A program made the position numbers and the translations under genes. Positions 8,476 through 16,599 of a stretch of DNA of 64,000 nt are shown piece by piece; positions within the stretch are counted from its first letter, which is position 1, and the number at the start of each line of letters is the position of its first letter. The notes under the pieces were generated by a model, which worked only from the letters and a program-made list of their open reading frames with translations, ran no database searches and was not told the origin of the DNA. This DNA is from Halosegnis longus (GTDB lineage: Archaea; Halobacteriota; Halobacteria; Halobacteriales; Haloarculaceae): assembly GCF_009663395.1 (NCBI RefSeq), contig NZ_QKNW01000001.1:868001-932000 (forward strand), read 5' to 3'.

Positions 8476-9665
8476 AGAGTCTTCTCGTCGCGCACGGCGT
8501 CGGCGTCGATATCGCTCGCGGCGTCGATACCCGCAAGCCCCATCGTGAGGTCGAGCTGCGAGAGCGTGTTTCTGAGCACCTGCTCGACGCCGTCCTGGCC
8601 GGAGTGAGCGAGTCCGTAGACGAACGGGCGACCCAACATCACGGAGTCGGCCCCGAGCGCGAGGGCTTTGAACGCGTGTTCGCCGCGGCGAATCCCCGAG
8701 TCGAACAGCACCGTCGTCTCGTCGCCGACTTCCTCGACGATGTCCGGGAGCGCCTCGATGGCGGAGATGGAGCCGTCGATCTGTCTGCCGCCGTGGGTGG
8801 AGACCTGCACGCCGGCCGCGCCCGCCTCGACCGCCTTGCGGGCGTCGTCGGGGTGGAGGATTCCCTTGATGATGACCGGGAGGTCGGTGCGCTCGAAGAC
8901 GAACTCCAGGTCGTCCCACGTGAGCGAGGCGTCGCCGAAGACGGAGAGGAAGCGGTCGACGGCGGCCTCCGGATTCTCCTCGGGCGGCTCGTCGAGCGAT
9001 TCGCGGAAGGCCGGGTCCGAGAAGTAGTTGCCCATCCCCTCGCCGTCGAGGAACGGGTAGTACCCCTTCGAGAGGAGCCGTTCGCGCCAGCCGAGCGTCG
9101 GCGCGTCGACGGTGAGCACGATCGCCTCGTAGCCGGCTTCCTCGGCGCGGTCGAGGAACGACGCCGCCACGTCGCGGTCTGCAGACCAGTAGTACTGGAA
9201 CCACTTCGGCGTGTCACCGAGGGCGTCTGCCACCTCCTCCATCGACCGGGTGGACAGCGACGAGAGCACGAAGGGCACGTCGAGGTCGGCGGCCGCGCGC
9301 GCGGTCGCGAGTTCGCCCTCCTCGTGGACGAGTCCCTGCACTCCGAGCGGAGTAATCATCAGCGGGTAGGCGTGTTCCTCGCCGAGAACGTCCACCGAGA
9401 GGTCGCGGTCGGCGACGCCACGCAGCATTCGGGGGACGATGCGCCAGCGCGAGAACTCCTTGTTGCGCTCGAACGTCTCCTCCGTGCCGGCCCCGCCGTG
9501 GATGTACGCCTGCGCCTGCCACGACATCCGTTCGGTGGCCTCCTCGCGGAGCGTCTCGAAGGAGACGGGAAAGTCGGGCGTCTCGCCGTCGAACATCCCG
9601 CGTCGGTACACCTCGCGAATCTGCTTCACGCCGAACTGCTCGCCGTGGGTGTCGTCGTCTGACAT
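8472..9665 (-). CDS. FMN-dependent alpha-hydroxy-acid oxidase / lactate 2-monooxygenase-like protein
   Basis: 397 residues, TIM-barrel family of glycolate oxidase and lactate monooxygenase. The characteristic pieces are the N-terminal SWQAQAYIHGGAGTEET, the FMN-binding MITPLGVQGLVHEEGE, the LTVDAPTLGWRERLL block with an Arg, the Lys in VIIKGILHPDDARKA, the active-site His in VQVSTHGGRQIDG, and the phosphate-binding DSGIRRGEHAFKALALGA. The insert of about 50 residues after the WRER motif resembles lactate 2-monooxygenases. The exact hydroxyacid is unknown. It ends 4 bp inside the convergent cobS. Confidence 0.82.
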   Translation of the reverse strand: MSDDDTHGEQFGVKQIREVYRRGMFDGETPDFPVSFETLREEATERMSWQAQAYIHGGAGTEETFERNKEFSRWRIVPRMLRGVADRDLSVDVLGEEHAYPLMITPLGVQGLVHEEGELATARAAADLDVPFVLSSLSTRSMEEVADALGDTPKWFQYYWSADRDVAASFLDRAEEAGYEAIVLTVDAPTLGWRERLLSKGYYPFLDGEGMGNYFSDPAFRESLDEPPEENPEAAVDRFLSVFGDASLTWDDLEFVFERTDLPVIIKGILHPDDARKAVEAGAAGVQVSTHGGRQIDGSISAIEALPDIVEEVGDETTVLFDSGIRRGEHAFKALALGADSVMLGRPFVYGLAHSGQDGVEQVLRNTLSQLDLTMGLAGIDAASDIDADAVRDEKTL

Positions 9666-9833
9666 ACAGGGGGTGGCGGGGCCGGCGGCATAACTCTACG
9701 GCTCGACCGAACGAAACGGGAAGGAGCGTGAGAGGCCGTGGACGACCTCCGTTCGCGGCTGAATCCGGCCGCCGTATAGCTGTTTCGTCGCGTCCGACGC
9801 CCGTTTGCCGCCCGTCTGCGCTGCGTCGGACGC

Positions 9834-10496
9834 TCAGTACTCGGTGCCGCGGCGCGCCCGGATTCCGGCGTCGAACGGGTGAGCCACCTTCCGGACGTTG
9901 GAGACGAGGTCGGCGGTCCCGTCGAGATACTCCGGCGACGAGTGCGAGCCGGTGAGGACGAGTTCGAGATTCGCCGGCTTCGACGCCACGAACTCGACGA
10001 CGGCGTCCGACGAGACGAGGTCGCGGTCGACGGCGTACAGCAGTTCGTCCACGATGAGCATGTGGACCCCCTCGTCCGCGGCCCCGTCCGGGTCGAAGTG
10101 CGTCGTGAGGTCGGCGTCGTGACACCCATCGACGACCTCGCGGGCGCGCTCGAAGCCGGCGGCCGCCTCCTGTTCGTGGTCGCGGTCGTCGCTCCCGTCG
10201 TTGAGCGCGTGCCAGCCGTAGTGGCCGAGGTTCTCGTAGCTGTAGCCGGGGAGGGCGGCGATGGCGTTGTACTCGCCGCGGGTCGCTTCGACGCTGTCTG
10301 CACCACCCTTCATGAGCTGGAGCAGGTGGACGCGGTAGCCGTGACCGGCCGCGCGCATCCCCATCCCGATGGCGGCGGTCGTCTTCCCCTTCCCGTCGCC
10401 CCACCACGCCTGGGTGCAGCCGAACTCCTCGGGGGCGCTCGGCTCGATTGGCTCCGCGGTCGGTTTCTCTCCACCGCCCGGTGTCCGGTCGTACAT
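9834..10496 (-). CDS. cobA: Cob(I)alamin / cobyrinic acid a,c-diamide adenosyltransferase (CobA/CobO type)
   Basis: 220 residues. The P-loop is unusual for the family in lying at the start of the domain (WWGDGKGKTTAAIGMGMRA, residues 32-50). It is followed by VHLLQLMKGG and the DELLYAVD motif (Walker B-like). This is the ATP:corrinoid adenosyltransferase that attaches the 5'-deoxyadenosyl ligand to the reduced corrinoid. It sits next to the cobinamide operon on the opposite strand, separated from the hydroxyacid oxidase by 168 bp. The N-terminal 25 residues are Pro/Glu-rich and poorly conserved-looking, as in other haloarchaeal copies. Confidence 0.88.
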   Translation of the reverse strand: MYDRTPGGGEKPTAEPIEPSAPEEFGCTQAWWGDGKGKTTAAIGMGMRAAGHGYRVHLLQLMKGGADSVEATRGEYNAIAALPGYSYENLGHYGWHALNDGSDDRDHEQEAAAGFERAREVVDGCHDADLTTHFDPDGAADEGVHMLIVDELLYAVDRDLVSSDAVVEFVASKPANLELVLTGSHSSPEYLDGTADLVSNVRKVAHPFDAGIRARRGTEY

Positions 10497-10532
10497 ACCG
10501 GCGAGAGGAGTGTCACCACGAAAGTCGTGTCG

Positions 10533-12626
10533 TCACTCGACGAACTCGACGCCGGTGAACTCGAAGCGCGCGCCGCCCGACTCGCTGTCCGTGAGCGACA
10601 CCGCCCAGTCGTGCGCCTCGGCGATGGAGCGAACGATGGCGAGCCCGAAGCCGGTGCCGTCGCCGCCGGAGTGGCCGAACTCGAACACCTGGTCGCGCTC
10701 GTCGGCCGGCACGCCCGGTCCGTCGTCGGCGACGTAGAAGCCGGTCGGGAGGGGGCCGACGGTCACGGTCGGCCGGTCGCCGTGTTCGACGGCGTTGCGA
10801 AAGAGGTTCTCGAACAGCTGTGAGAGCCGCTCGGGGTCGGCGCGGATGGTCGGCGTCGCCTCGATAGCCAGCGTGGCGTCGCCGGGGACGCTTCCCCACG
10901 CCGCGTGTACGACCGAGTCGAGGTCGACGGCCTCGGGTTCGCCGACGCTCTGGCCGTGGCGAGCGAGCGACAACAGCCCGCTGACGAGCCGCTCCATCCG
11001 GTCGAGCGCGGCAATCGACTTCTCGAACTGCTCGGGTTCGCCGGTCTCGCGCGCGAGTTCGAGCCGACCGCGGGCGACGTTCAGCGGGTTCCGCAGGTCG
11101 TGGCTCACGACGGCGGCGAACTCGTCGAGCCGTTCGTTCTGGCGTTCGAGTTCGCGCTCGCGGCGCTTCTGTTCCGTGATGTCGGTGTAGACGGCGAAGC
11201 CGCGGGTCGACTCGGAGCCGATCTCGTACGGGACGACGTGGAGCAGGAAATCGCGCGGCCCCTCGCTGGTGAGCCGGCGCACCTCGCCGTGGAAGCTCTC
11301 GCCGGCCCGGATGTTGGCGTTGTACTGCTCGGCGTCGTGGCGGTTCGACTCGGGGATGATATGCTTGTCGAGCGACTCGTCGAGCACCAGCTCGCGGTCG
11401 TAGCCGAACACCGACTCGAAGGCCGGATTCACGTCGCGGGCGATCGGCTCGTCACCCTCGAACTCGACGTACACCGCCGGGTCGGGGACGTTCTCGAACA
11501 GCGCGGCGAACCGGTCGCGCTCGGCCGCGAGCACGTTCGCGAGCGTCCGGTCGGAGTCACCGAGCCCGTCCGGGTCGGTGATACCGATACTGAGCACGCC
11601 GTACGAGCCGAGCGGGACGTAGTAGCTCCCCTCGAGCGGGAGGTCGTCGGGGTCGTCGCCGTCGAAGTACACCGACTCACCGCTGCGGAACGCCCGCGCG
11701 ACGGACCGGTCGGCGTCGACCGCGACGGGGCCACGCTCGCCCAGCCGGTCGACGACACTCTGTGGCGTGCTCGCCGGGACGAGGTGGTCCTCCTCGCGGA
11801 GCCGAACCATCGAAATCTCGTGACCGAGCACGTCGCCCGCCGCGTCGACGACCCGGTCTGCAATCGTCTCGGGGTCGCTTGCGGCAAACAGCTGTCTGGT
11901 CGTGTCGTGGAGCCCGTGGAGCCGCTGGTCGCGACGGTGGCGGTCGGTCACGTCGCGCAACACGCCGACCGTCCCGCGGAACTCACCCTCGGGAGCCGGC
12001 AGCAGCGCGACGTGGTTCTCGACGTATCGCTGCTCGCCGTGTTTCGTCTGGACGGACATCTCGTAGGTGACGGTGTCGGCACCGTCGAGCAGTTCCCGAA
12101 TCTTCTCTTGTCCCCGGCGGACGTCCGTCTCGTCCATCAGCACCGAGACGTGTTCACCGACGAGTTCCTCCCGCTCGTAGCCGGAGAGTTCGACCGCGGC
12201 GTCGTTGATGGCGAGGAAGGTCCCGTCCTCGCCCATCACGTAGACGAAGTCGCCGAGCGTGTCGAACAGCTGTCGGTACTGCTGTTCGGGGGCCATCGCA
12301 ACCGACCCGTCCAGCCGGTCGGGAAGCGACGCCGGCGGACACTCGTCGCTGAGAACGTAGTCGTCGGCACCGGCAGCAAACAGCTCACTCGCGAAGGAGG
12401 CGTCGCCCTCGTCGGCGTAGACGACGACCGACACGTTCTGTCGACACAACGAGAGCGTTTCCTCGGGTGAGATGGTCGACCCGACGACGAGCGCGGCCGC
12501 ACCGGGCAGCCGCTCGCGAGCATCGGCCGGCGTGGCAACTGTCTCCACCGTGTAGCCGGCGGCCGACAGCGCGTCTCCAACTGCCCCGTCACACGTCTGA
12601 CCGAGGCAGATCACCCGGGCTGTCAC
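10533..12626 (-). CDS. PAS/GAF sensor histidine kinase with degenerate receiver at the N-terminus
   Basis: 697 residues from a GTG start complementary to 12624-12626. This start is preferred because a TATA box (TTTTAAATA, minus strand, 12649-12658) lies about 27 bp upstream, giving a leaderless transcript. Domain order: a receiver-like fold (1-120) in which the phospho-Asp strand reads LVVGST and so lacks the acceptor Asp; PAS (about 130-245); GAF (255-395); PAS (400-515); HisKA with VSHDLRNPL; and HATPase with N-box NLFRNAVEHG, G1 DDGPGVP and G2 GTGFGLAIV. No membrane segment is seen, so it is a soluble sensor. The signal is unknown. No response regulator is adjacent. Confidence 0.9.
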   Translation of the reverse strand: MTARVICLGQTCDGAVGDALSAAGYTVETVATPADARERLPGAAALVVGSTISPEETLSLCRQNVSVVVYADEGDASFASELFAAGADDYVLSDECPPASLPDRLDGSVAMAPEQQYRQLFDTLGDFVYVMGEDGTFLAINDAAVELSGYEREELVGEHVSVLMDETDVRRGQEKIRELLDGADTVTYEMSVQTKHGEQRYVENHVALLPAPEGEFRGTVGVLRDVTDRHRRDQRLHGLHDTTRQLFAASDPETIADRVVDAAGDVLGHEISMVRLREEDHLVPASTPQSVVDRLGERGPVAVDADRSVARAFRSGESVYFDGDDPDDLPLEGSYYVPLGSYGVLSIGITDPDGLGDSDRTLANVLAAERDRFAALFENVPDPAVYVEFEGDEPIARDVNPAFESVFGYDRELVLDESLDKHIIPESNRHDAEQYNANIRAGESFHGEVRRLTSEGPRDFLLHVVPYEIGSESTRGFAVYTDITEQKRRERELERQNERLDEFAAVVSHDLRNPLNVARGRLELARETGEPEQFEKSIAALDRMERLVSGLLSLARHGQSVGEPEAVDLDSVVHAAWGSVPGDATLAIEATPTIRADPERLSQLFENLFRNAVEHGDRPTVTVGPLPTGFYVADDGPGVPADERDQVFEFGHSGGDGTGFGLAIVRSIAEAHDWAVSLTDSESGGARFEFTGVEFVE

Positions 12627-12648
12627 ACCGTACTGTGGAACCCAGCCG

Positions 12649-12658
12649 TATTTAAAAG
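12649..12658 (-). promoter_or_regulatory. TATA box of the PAS/GAF kinase gene
   Basis: On the minus strand the sequence TTTTAAATAC is centred 27 bp upstream of the GTG start at 12626. This is the normal archaeal spacing from TATA box to transcription start, so the message is probably leaderless. Confidence 0.6.
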
Positions 12659-12663
12659 GTGCG

Positions 12664-12900
12664 TCAAGTCGGCTGAACGCCCGGGCATGGTCCGTAGCTC
12701 GTGGATGCTTCGCCGCCGCACCGTCGTGCAGGATGTCGGTATGGGCGTAGAGTTCTGTTGGGGACGCTGTCGATTTCTTCCTGTTCCAAACTCGAATCGC
12801 CGGCGTGCATCGCTTTGACAGCGAACGTAGTCGCAGAAAGAACACTCGACGCCACCGTCAGGATGACCCCGACGACAGGAAAGACCGCCCTCCAGCCCAC
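12664..12900 (-). CDS. Candidate small membrane protein (hypothetical)
   Basis: A 78-codon frame starts with GTG complementary to 12898-12900. Residues 5-32 (AVFPVVGVILTVASSVLSAT and onward) look like one transmembrane helix, followed by an acidic then basic tail with no recognised motif. Support for a real gene is a TATA-like element (minus strand TATACT at about 12925-12930) placed 25-30 bp upstream, which would give a leaderless message. Against it, there is no family recognised and the C-terminus is rich in Arg/Pro as in chance frames. Apart from this frame nothing else is seen between the kinase and tRNA-Tyr. Confidence 0.3.
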   Translation of the reverse strand: MGWRAVFPVVGVILTVASSVLSATTFAVKAMHAGDSSLEQEEIDSVPNRTLRPYRHPARRCGGEASTSYGPCPGVQPT

Positions 12901-13103
12901 TGTACGCTGTTACTTCTTCGAGAGTATAGAAGGGCCAGCGGTGTCAGAACGCGAAATATCAGTTTCAGCTACGGAAACCGCCCGACGGCGAAGGGGGCCG
13001 TTAGGTAGCCCGTTCGACTCTAAATTTTCCGGGGTCGATTGACCGCCGAAATCGCAAGACGGCGTTGGAACTGTCGGATGCTCTGATACGGCGTGAGAAG
13101 CAG

Positions 13104-13177
13104 TCCGCCCTCCCCGATTTGAACGGGGGACAAGTCGATCTACAGTCGACTGCTCTACCAGTCTGAGCTAAGGGCGG
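13104..13177 (-). tRNA. tRNA-Tyr (GTA anticodon)
   Basis: On the minus strand a full cloverleaf folds. The acceptor stem is CCGCCCT/AGGGCGG with discriminator A; the D arm is TAGCTCAGACTGGTAGAGCA; the anticodon arm is GTCGA-CTGTAGA-TCGAC with anticodon GTA; the T arm is CCCCG-TTCAAAT-CGGGG. The C1:G72 pair is the archaeal/eukaryal tyrosine identity element. There is no intron and no encoded CCA. Confidence 0.97.
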
Positions 13178-13233
13178 GCGTACCAGAATCCAGTCGGGTG
13201 TCGGACTTAACGGTTATCATCGGACACTGCACG

Positions 13234-13271
13234 ACGGCTGACAGACACGAGTGAGACGGCTGTCAGACACG
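13234..13271 (+). repeat. Direct repeat upstream of cdrL, 22-bp period
   Basis: Two 16-base copies, ACGGCTGACAGACACG at 13234 and ACGGCTGTCAGACACG at 13256, differ at one base and are spaced 22 bp start to start, two helical turns. They lie about 20-50 bp upstream of the likely TATA element (TGAAATA, about 13281-13287) of cdrL, the position of an archaeal activator or repressor site. Confidence 0.55.
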
Positions 13272-13313
13272 CGGGAAGATTGAAATACTGCGCCACACAA
13301 GCAGAGACGACTG

Positions 13314-13844
13314 ATGAGTAAGATAACGTTCCGGGCGGACGACGATCTCGTCCGACAGCTCGACGAGTTCGACGCCTCGAAGAGCGAGGTGATGCGCGAG
13401 GCGCTGCGCGAGTACCTCGACGAGCCCGGAACGTCGGACACGGAAGCGAGCGCGGAGTCGGGAACGGTCGATGCGATGTTGGCAGACCGCATCGACACGC
13501 TCATCGAGGAGCGACTCGGTGGCGTCCGACGCTCCCCACAGGACGTAAACGTCAATATCACGCTCGAAGGGGCCGCAAACGCCGTCGAGACCGAGGCGTC
13601 GACGGACGGTGAGACGCGTAAGACAGCAGAGCCGTCGGACGCAAACGCGCCGGAATCGGAGCCGGAGACGTGCAAACAGTGTGGCGACGAACTGCCGCCG
13701 TCTGCCGTTTACTGCGCCAACTGCGGGGAGAAAGCCACCCACCGCGTCTTCTGTGAGTGTGGCGACGAGCTCCGCTCGGACTGGGCGTTCTGTCCGGCCT
13801 GTGGCCGTCGGACGACCGCAGCCGACGTGCTGAACGACTCGTAA
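13314..13844 (+). CDS. cdrL: CdrL-like regulator: ribbon-helix-helix protein with two zinc ribbons
   Basis: 176 residues. Residues 1-42 are a ribbon-helix-helix DNA-binding domain (KITFRADDDLVRQLDEFD... MREALREYLDE). The middle is a Glu/Ala/Thr-rich linker. The C-terminus has CxxC pairs of a double zinc ribbon (CKQCGDELPP, YCANCGE, FCECGDEL, FCPACGRR). In haloarchaea the gene upstream of cdrS-ftsZ2 with this layout has been called cdrL (cell division regulator long). The name rests on synteny and domain layout. The TATA-like TGAAATA about 30 bp upstream suggests a leaderless message. The end of the gene runs into a GTAAGAC half-site at 13841. Confidence 0.85.
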   Translation: MSKITFRADDDLVRQLDEFDASKSEVMREALREYLDEPGTSDTEASAESGTVDAMLADRIDTLIEERLGGVRRSPQDVNVNITLEGAANAVETEASTDGETRKTAEPSDANAPESEPETCKQCGDELPPSAVYCANCGEKATHRVFCECGDELRSDWAFCPACGRRTTAADVLNDS

Positions 13845-14053
13845 GACACCGTAATCACGCGTTTCGTGGCCGTATACGACGCTTTGACACCGTTGTCTTA
13901 CGACCCGTGCAAACGTTTATAACCCCACAGTCTGTGCATACGGTTGCGTAAGACGGTCGTCTTACAGAACGGACGGGGTCGGACGTACCCCGGCGCTATC
14001 GGGCGTTTCCGGGCTGTAAACGTGTTGCGGGTGTGCACCGCACGCCGTCTTAC
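13841..14053 (+). promoter_or_regulatory. cdrS-ftsZ2 control region with repeated GTAAGAC half-sites
   Basis: Five copies of the heptamer occur in 213 bp: GTAAGAC at 13841 and 13948, and its complement GTCTTAC at 13895, 13959 and 14047. Two of them form a perfect inverted repeat GTAAGAC-GGTC-GTCTTAC (13948-13965). A TATA box, GTTTATAA (13915-13922), predicts transcription start near 13945. The inverted repeat therefore sits at the start site, where a bound protein would block initiation, and the leader to cdrS is about 125 nt. The flanking genes encode ribbon-helix-helix proteins, which bind such short inverted sites, so CdrL and/or CdrS are the obvious candidates. Confidence 0.6.
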
Positions 14054-14068
14054 TCAGGGAATACAACA

Positions 14069-14239
14069 ATGGAGCGTGTGACACTACGAATTCCGGAACA
14101 GCAGATCGCCGGCGTCGAACAGATGGTCGATACGGGAGAGTTCCCGAATCGCAGCGAAGCGATTCGCTCGGCCGTCCGTGAGATGCTGAATGAACAGGAA
14201 GACCACGAGGACGAGACGCGCCCGTGGGCGAAGGTCTGA
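14069..14239 (+). CDS. cdrS: CdrS, short ribbon-helix-helix regulator of ftsZ2
   Basis: 56 residues from ATG 14069. It is an entire ribbon-helix-helix protein: beta strand [20 protein letters not shown], helix 1, then [17 protein letters not shown] (helix 2) and a short acidic tail. It is cotranscribed with ftsZ2, whose ATG overlaps this stop (TGATG at 14237-14241). In Halobacterium and Haloferax the gene in this position controls ftsZ2 and the switch to division (established for those organisms). The synteny cdrL-cdrS-ftsZ2-(ncsA) is kept here. Confidence 0.9.
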   Translation: MERVTLRIPEQQIAGVEQMVDTGEFPNRSEAIRSAVREMLNEQEDHEDETRPWAKV

Positions 14240-15444
14240 TGCAGGACCTCGTCAACTCCGCGCTGGAGAACGCAGAAGCGGAAAACCGCGACCTCTCGGA
14301 GGCCGGCGACGACGTCGACGGCTTCGGTGACCCGCGGATCGCCATCATCGGCTGTGGTGGTGCGGGCAACAACACCGTCAACCGACTGTACAACATCGGC
14401 GTCGACGGTGCCGACACCATCGCCGTCAACACGGACAAACAGCACCTACAGATGATCGAAGCCGACACCAAGATTCTGGTCGGCAAGTCCCTCACCGAGG
14501 GGCTCGGTGCTGGCGGTGAGCCGTCCGTCGGTGCCCGCGCCACGGAGATGGCACAGGGCACCATCAAGGAGGTCCTCGGCGACGCGGACCTCGTCTTCGT
14601 CACCGCCGGCATGGGTGGCGGGACCGGAACCGGTGCCGCGCCGGTCGTCTCGAAGATCGCCAAAGAGCAGGGCGCCATCGTCGTGGGCATGGTCTCGACG
14701 CCGTTCAACGTCGAGCGCGCCCGCACGGTGAAAGCCGAGGAGGGACTGGAGAAGCTCCGCAACGAAGCGGACTCGATCATCGTCCTCGACAACAACCGCC
14801 TGCTGGATTACGTGCCGAACCTTCCCATCGGGAAGGCGTTCTCGGTGATGGACCAGATCATCGCCGAGACGGTGAAGGGCATCTCGGAGACGATTACCCA
14901 GCCGTCGCTCATCAACCTCGACTACGCCGATATGACCTCTATCATGGGACAAGGCGGGGTCGCGGTCATGCTCGTCGGCGAGACGCAGGACAAGAACAAG
15001 ACGCAGGAAGTGGTGAAAGACGCGATGAACCACCCGCTGCTGGACGTGGATTACCGCGGCGCGACGGGCGGGCTCGTCCACATCACCGGCGGTCCGGACC
15101 TCACGCTCAAAGAGGCCGAGGGCATCGCCCAGAACATCACCGAGCGACTCGAGGCCAACGCGAACGTCATCTGGGGCGCGCGCATCGAGGACGAGTACAA
15201 GGGGAAAGTGCGCGTCATGGCCATCATGACGGGCGTCCAGTCGGCCCAGATTCTCGGCCCGTCGACACAAAAGCAGGCCGACGCCTCGCGTGAAGCCATC
15301 GACGCCGACGTCGACGGCATCAACGAAGTCGACTCGGACTCCTCGCGGGCGGCGGAGTCGTCCAGCTCGGAGTTCGGCACCGGCCACACTGACGGCGGCG
15401 AATCGCCGACCGAGACGAACAACGGTCTCGACGTTATCCGATAG
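14239..15444 (+). CDS. ftsZ2: Cell division protein FtsZ2
   Basis: 401 residues, tubulin/FtsZ family. GTP-binding motifs are [15 protein letters not shown] near residue 35, the tubulin signature [12 protein letters not shown] near residue 122, and the T7 catalytic loop NLDYADM near residue 225. The N-terminal [16 protein letters not shown] and the absence of the FtsZ1-type extensions mark it as the second archaeal FtsZ (FtsZ2), which drives constriction of the division ring. The C-terminal 45 residues are Ser/Asp/Glu-rich tail. The start overlaps the cdrS stop. A T-run after the stop (about 15461-15467) may end transcription. Confidence 0.96.
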   Translation: MQDLVNSALENAEAENRDLSEAGDDVDGFGDPRIAIIGCGGAGNNTVNRLYNIGVDGADTIAVNTDKQHLQMIEADTKILVGKSLTEGLGAGGEPSVGARATEMAQGTIKEVLGDADLVFVTAGMGGGTGTGAAPVVSKIAKEQGAIVVGMVSTPFNVERARTVKAEEGLEKLRNEADSIIVLDNNRLLDYVPNLPIGKAFSVMDQIIAETVKGISETITQPSLINLDYADMTSIMGQGGVAVMLVGETQDKNKTQEVVKDAMNHPLLDVDYRGATGGLVHITGGPDLTLKEAEGIAQNITERLEANANVIWGARIEDEYKGKVRVMAIMTGVQSAQILGPSTQKQADASREAIDADVDGINEVDSDSSRAAESSSSEFGTGHTDGGESPTETNNGLDVIR

Positions 15445-15458
15445 GTCAGATTTCGTAT

Positions 15459-15467
15459 CTGATTTTT
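15459..15467 (+). terminator. T-rich terminator after ftsZ2
   Basis: A run of six T (CTGATTTTTTG) lies 15-23 bp after the ftsZ2 stop. Archaeal transcription commonly ends in such T-tracts without a hairpin. Confidence 0.4.
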
Positions 15468-15601
15468 TGCTCTGCTGTGTTGTGGTTTGAGCTGTAGCTA
15501 TACCACTATCTGTTCTGATATATCTTCGATAGCCGGTACGGTACACTGCGTATTACAGACGGCTGACGCGCGTATGACGCACGACAGCCACAGGACAGAC
15601 G

Positions 15602-16576
15602 CTACCGCGCGGGAACCTCGCCGTCGACCGCCTCCACGAGGTAGCACTTGCGACACACGTCGCGGTCGGTCGGCGCGCCACAGCGGTCACACTCCCCGAG
15701 GTCGTCGACGCCGTCGCGCAGCGAGTCGGCCGCGGTCTCGGCGAGCTGTTCGTAGCCGGCCATGATGGAGTGGCGCGTCCCCGGATGGTTCGATTCGAGC
15801 TTGAGAAGCAGTTCCTGAATCTCGCCGCGGTACGCCTCGCTGGCGTGGGGGCACTCGGTGATGTGGGCGGGGAGGTTCTCGACGTGCGCGTAGAGCGCGA
15901 CCTCCTTTTCGGGCACGTCACGCAGCGGCTTCGCCCGCGGGACGAACGTCTCCTGGGTCTCGCGGTCGTCGAAGCCGCCGAGCGAAGCGTCGAAGTGTTT
16001 CGCAATCTGGCGGGGGTTCCCTTCGAGGAAGTTCATCAGGGCGGTCTGGGCCTCGTCGTCGAGGTTGTGACCCGTCAGCAGTTTGTCCGCGCCGAGGTCG
16101 TCGGCGTACCGTTCGAGGATGTCCCGGCGGAATACGCCACAGTACGCGCAGGGGGCCATCCCCTCGGGGTCGTCCTCGGCTACGTCGTCCATCTGGACGC
16201 CGAACTCATCCTCGTAGGTAACGAGTTCGTGGCGAAGGTCGAGGTCGTCGGCGAGTTCGACGCAGGCGTCGACGCTCTCGTCGCGGTACCCCTCGATACC
16301 CTCGTGGATAGTGAGTCCGATAAGTTCGATACGCGGGTCCTGCTCGAAGGTGTCGTGGAGAATCTTCGTGAGGACGACGCTGTCTTTCCCCCCGGAGAGA
16401 CCGATAACCCACGTGTCGGGGTCCTCGGGCGTGGCGTCGTCGGGGACGACCCCGTCCTCGCGGATGCGCTTTCGGACGCGCTTCTCGACCGACTGGGTGA
16501 AACACCCCTCACAGAGATGCAGACCAGAGTAGGCGAGATGCGTGACCGCGTCCGTCCCGCACTTGTCGCAGTCCAT
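15602..16576 (-). CDS. ncsA: tRNA 2-thiouridine synthetase NcsA (Ncs6/TtuA family)
   Basis: 324 residues. An N-terminal zinc knuckle (CDKCG... CEGCF) is followed by the PP-loop ATP pyrophosphatase motif GLSGGKDSVV (near residue 58), the CAYCGVFRRD cysteine site, GHNLDDEAQT, and a C-terminal zinc ribbon (CDRCGAPTDRDVCRKC). The enzyme adenylates wobble U34 of certain tRNAs for thiolation with sulfur from ubiquitin-like SAMP proteins (known for Haloferax). It is convergent with ftsZ2, the same neighbourhood as in Haloferax volcanii. Confidence 0.92.
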   Translation of the reverse strand: MDCDKCGTDAVTHLAYSGLHLCEGCFTQSVEKRVRKRIREDGVVPDDATPEDPDTWVIGLSGGKDSVVLTKILHDTFEQDPRIELIGLTIHEGIEGYRDESVDACVELADDLDLRHELVTYEDEFGVQMDDVAEDDPEGMAPCAYCGVFRRDILERYADDLGADKLLTGHNLDDEAQTALMNFLEGNPRQIAKHFDASLGGFDDRETQETFVPRAKPLRDVPEKEVALYAHVENLPAHITECPHASEAYRGEIQELLLKLESNHPGTRHSIMAGYEQLAETAADSLRDGVDDLGECDRCGAPTDRDVCRKCYLVEAVDGEVPAR

Positions 16577-16599
16577 ACGCAGGATTCGTCGCGAGCCGA

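Noticed and set aside
10905-12470. Plus-strand 521-codon frame opposite the histidine kinase
   Set aside because: It is the antisense of a well-supported kinase; Val/Arg/Glu-rich with no known domain.
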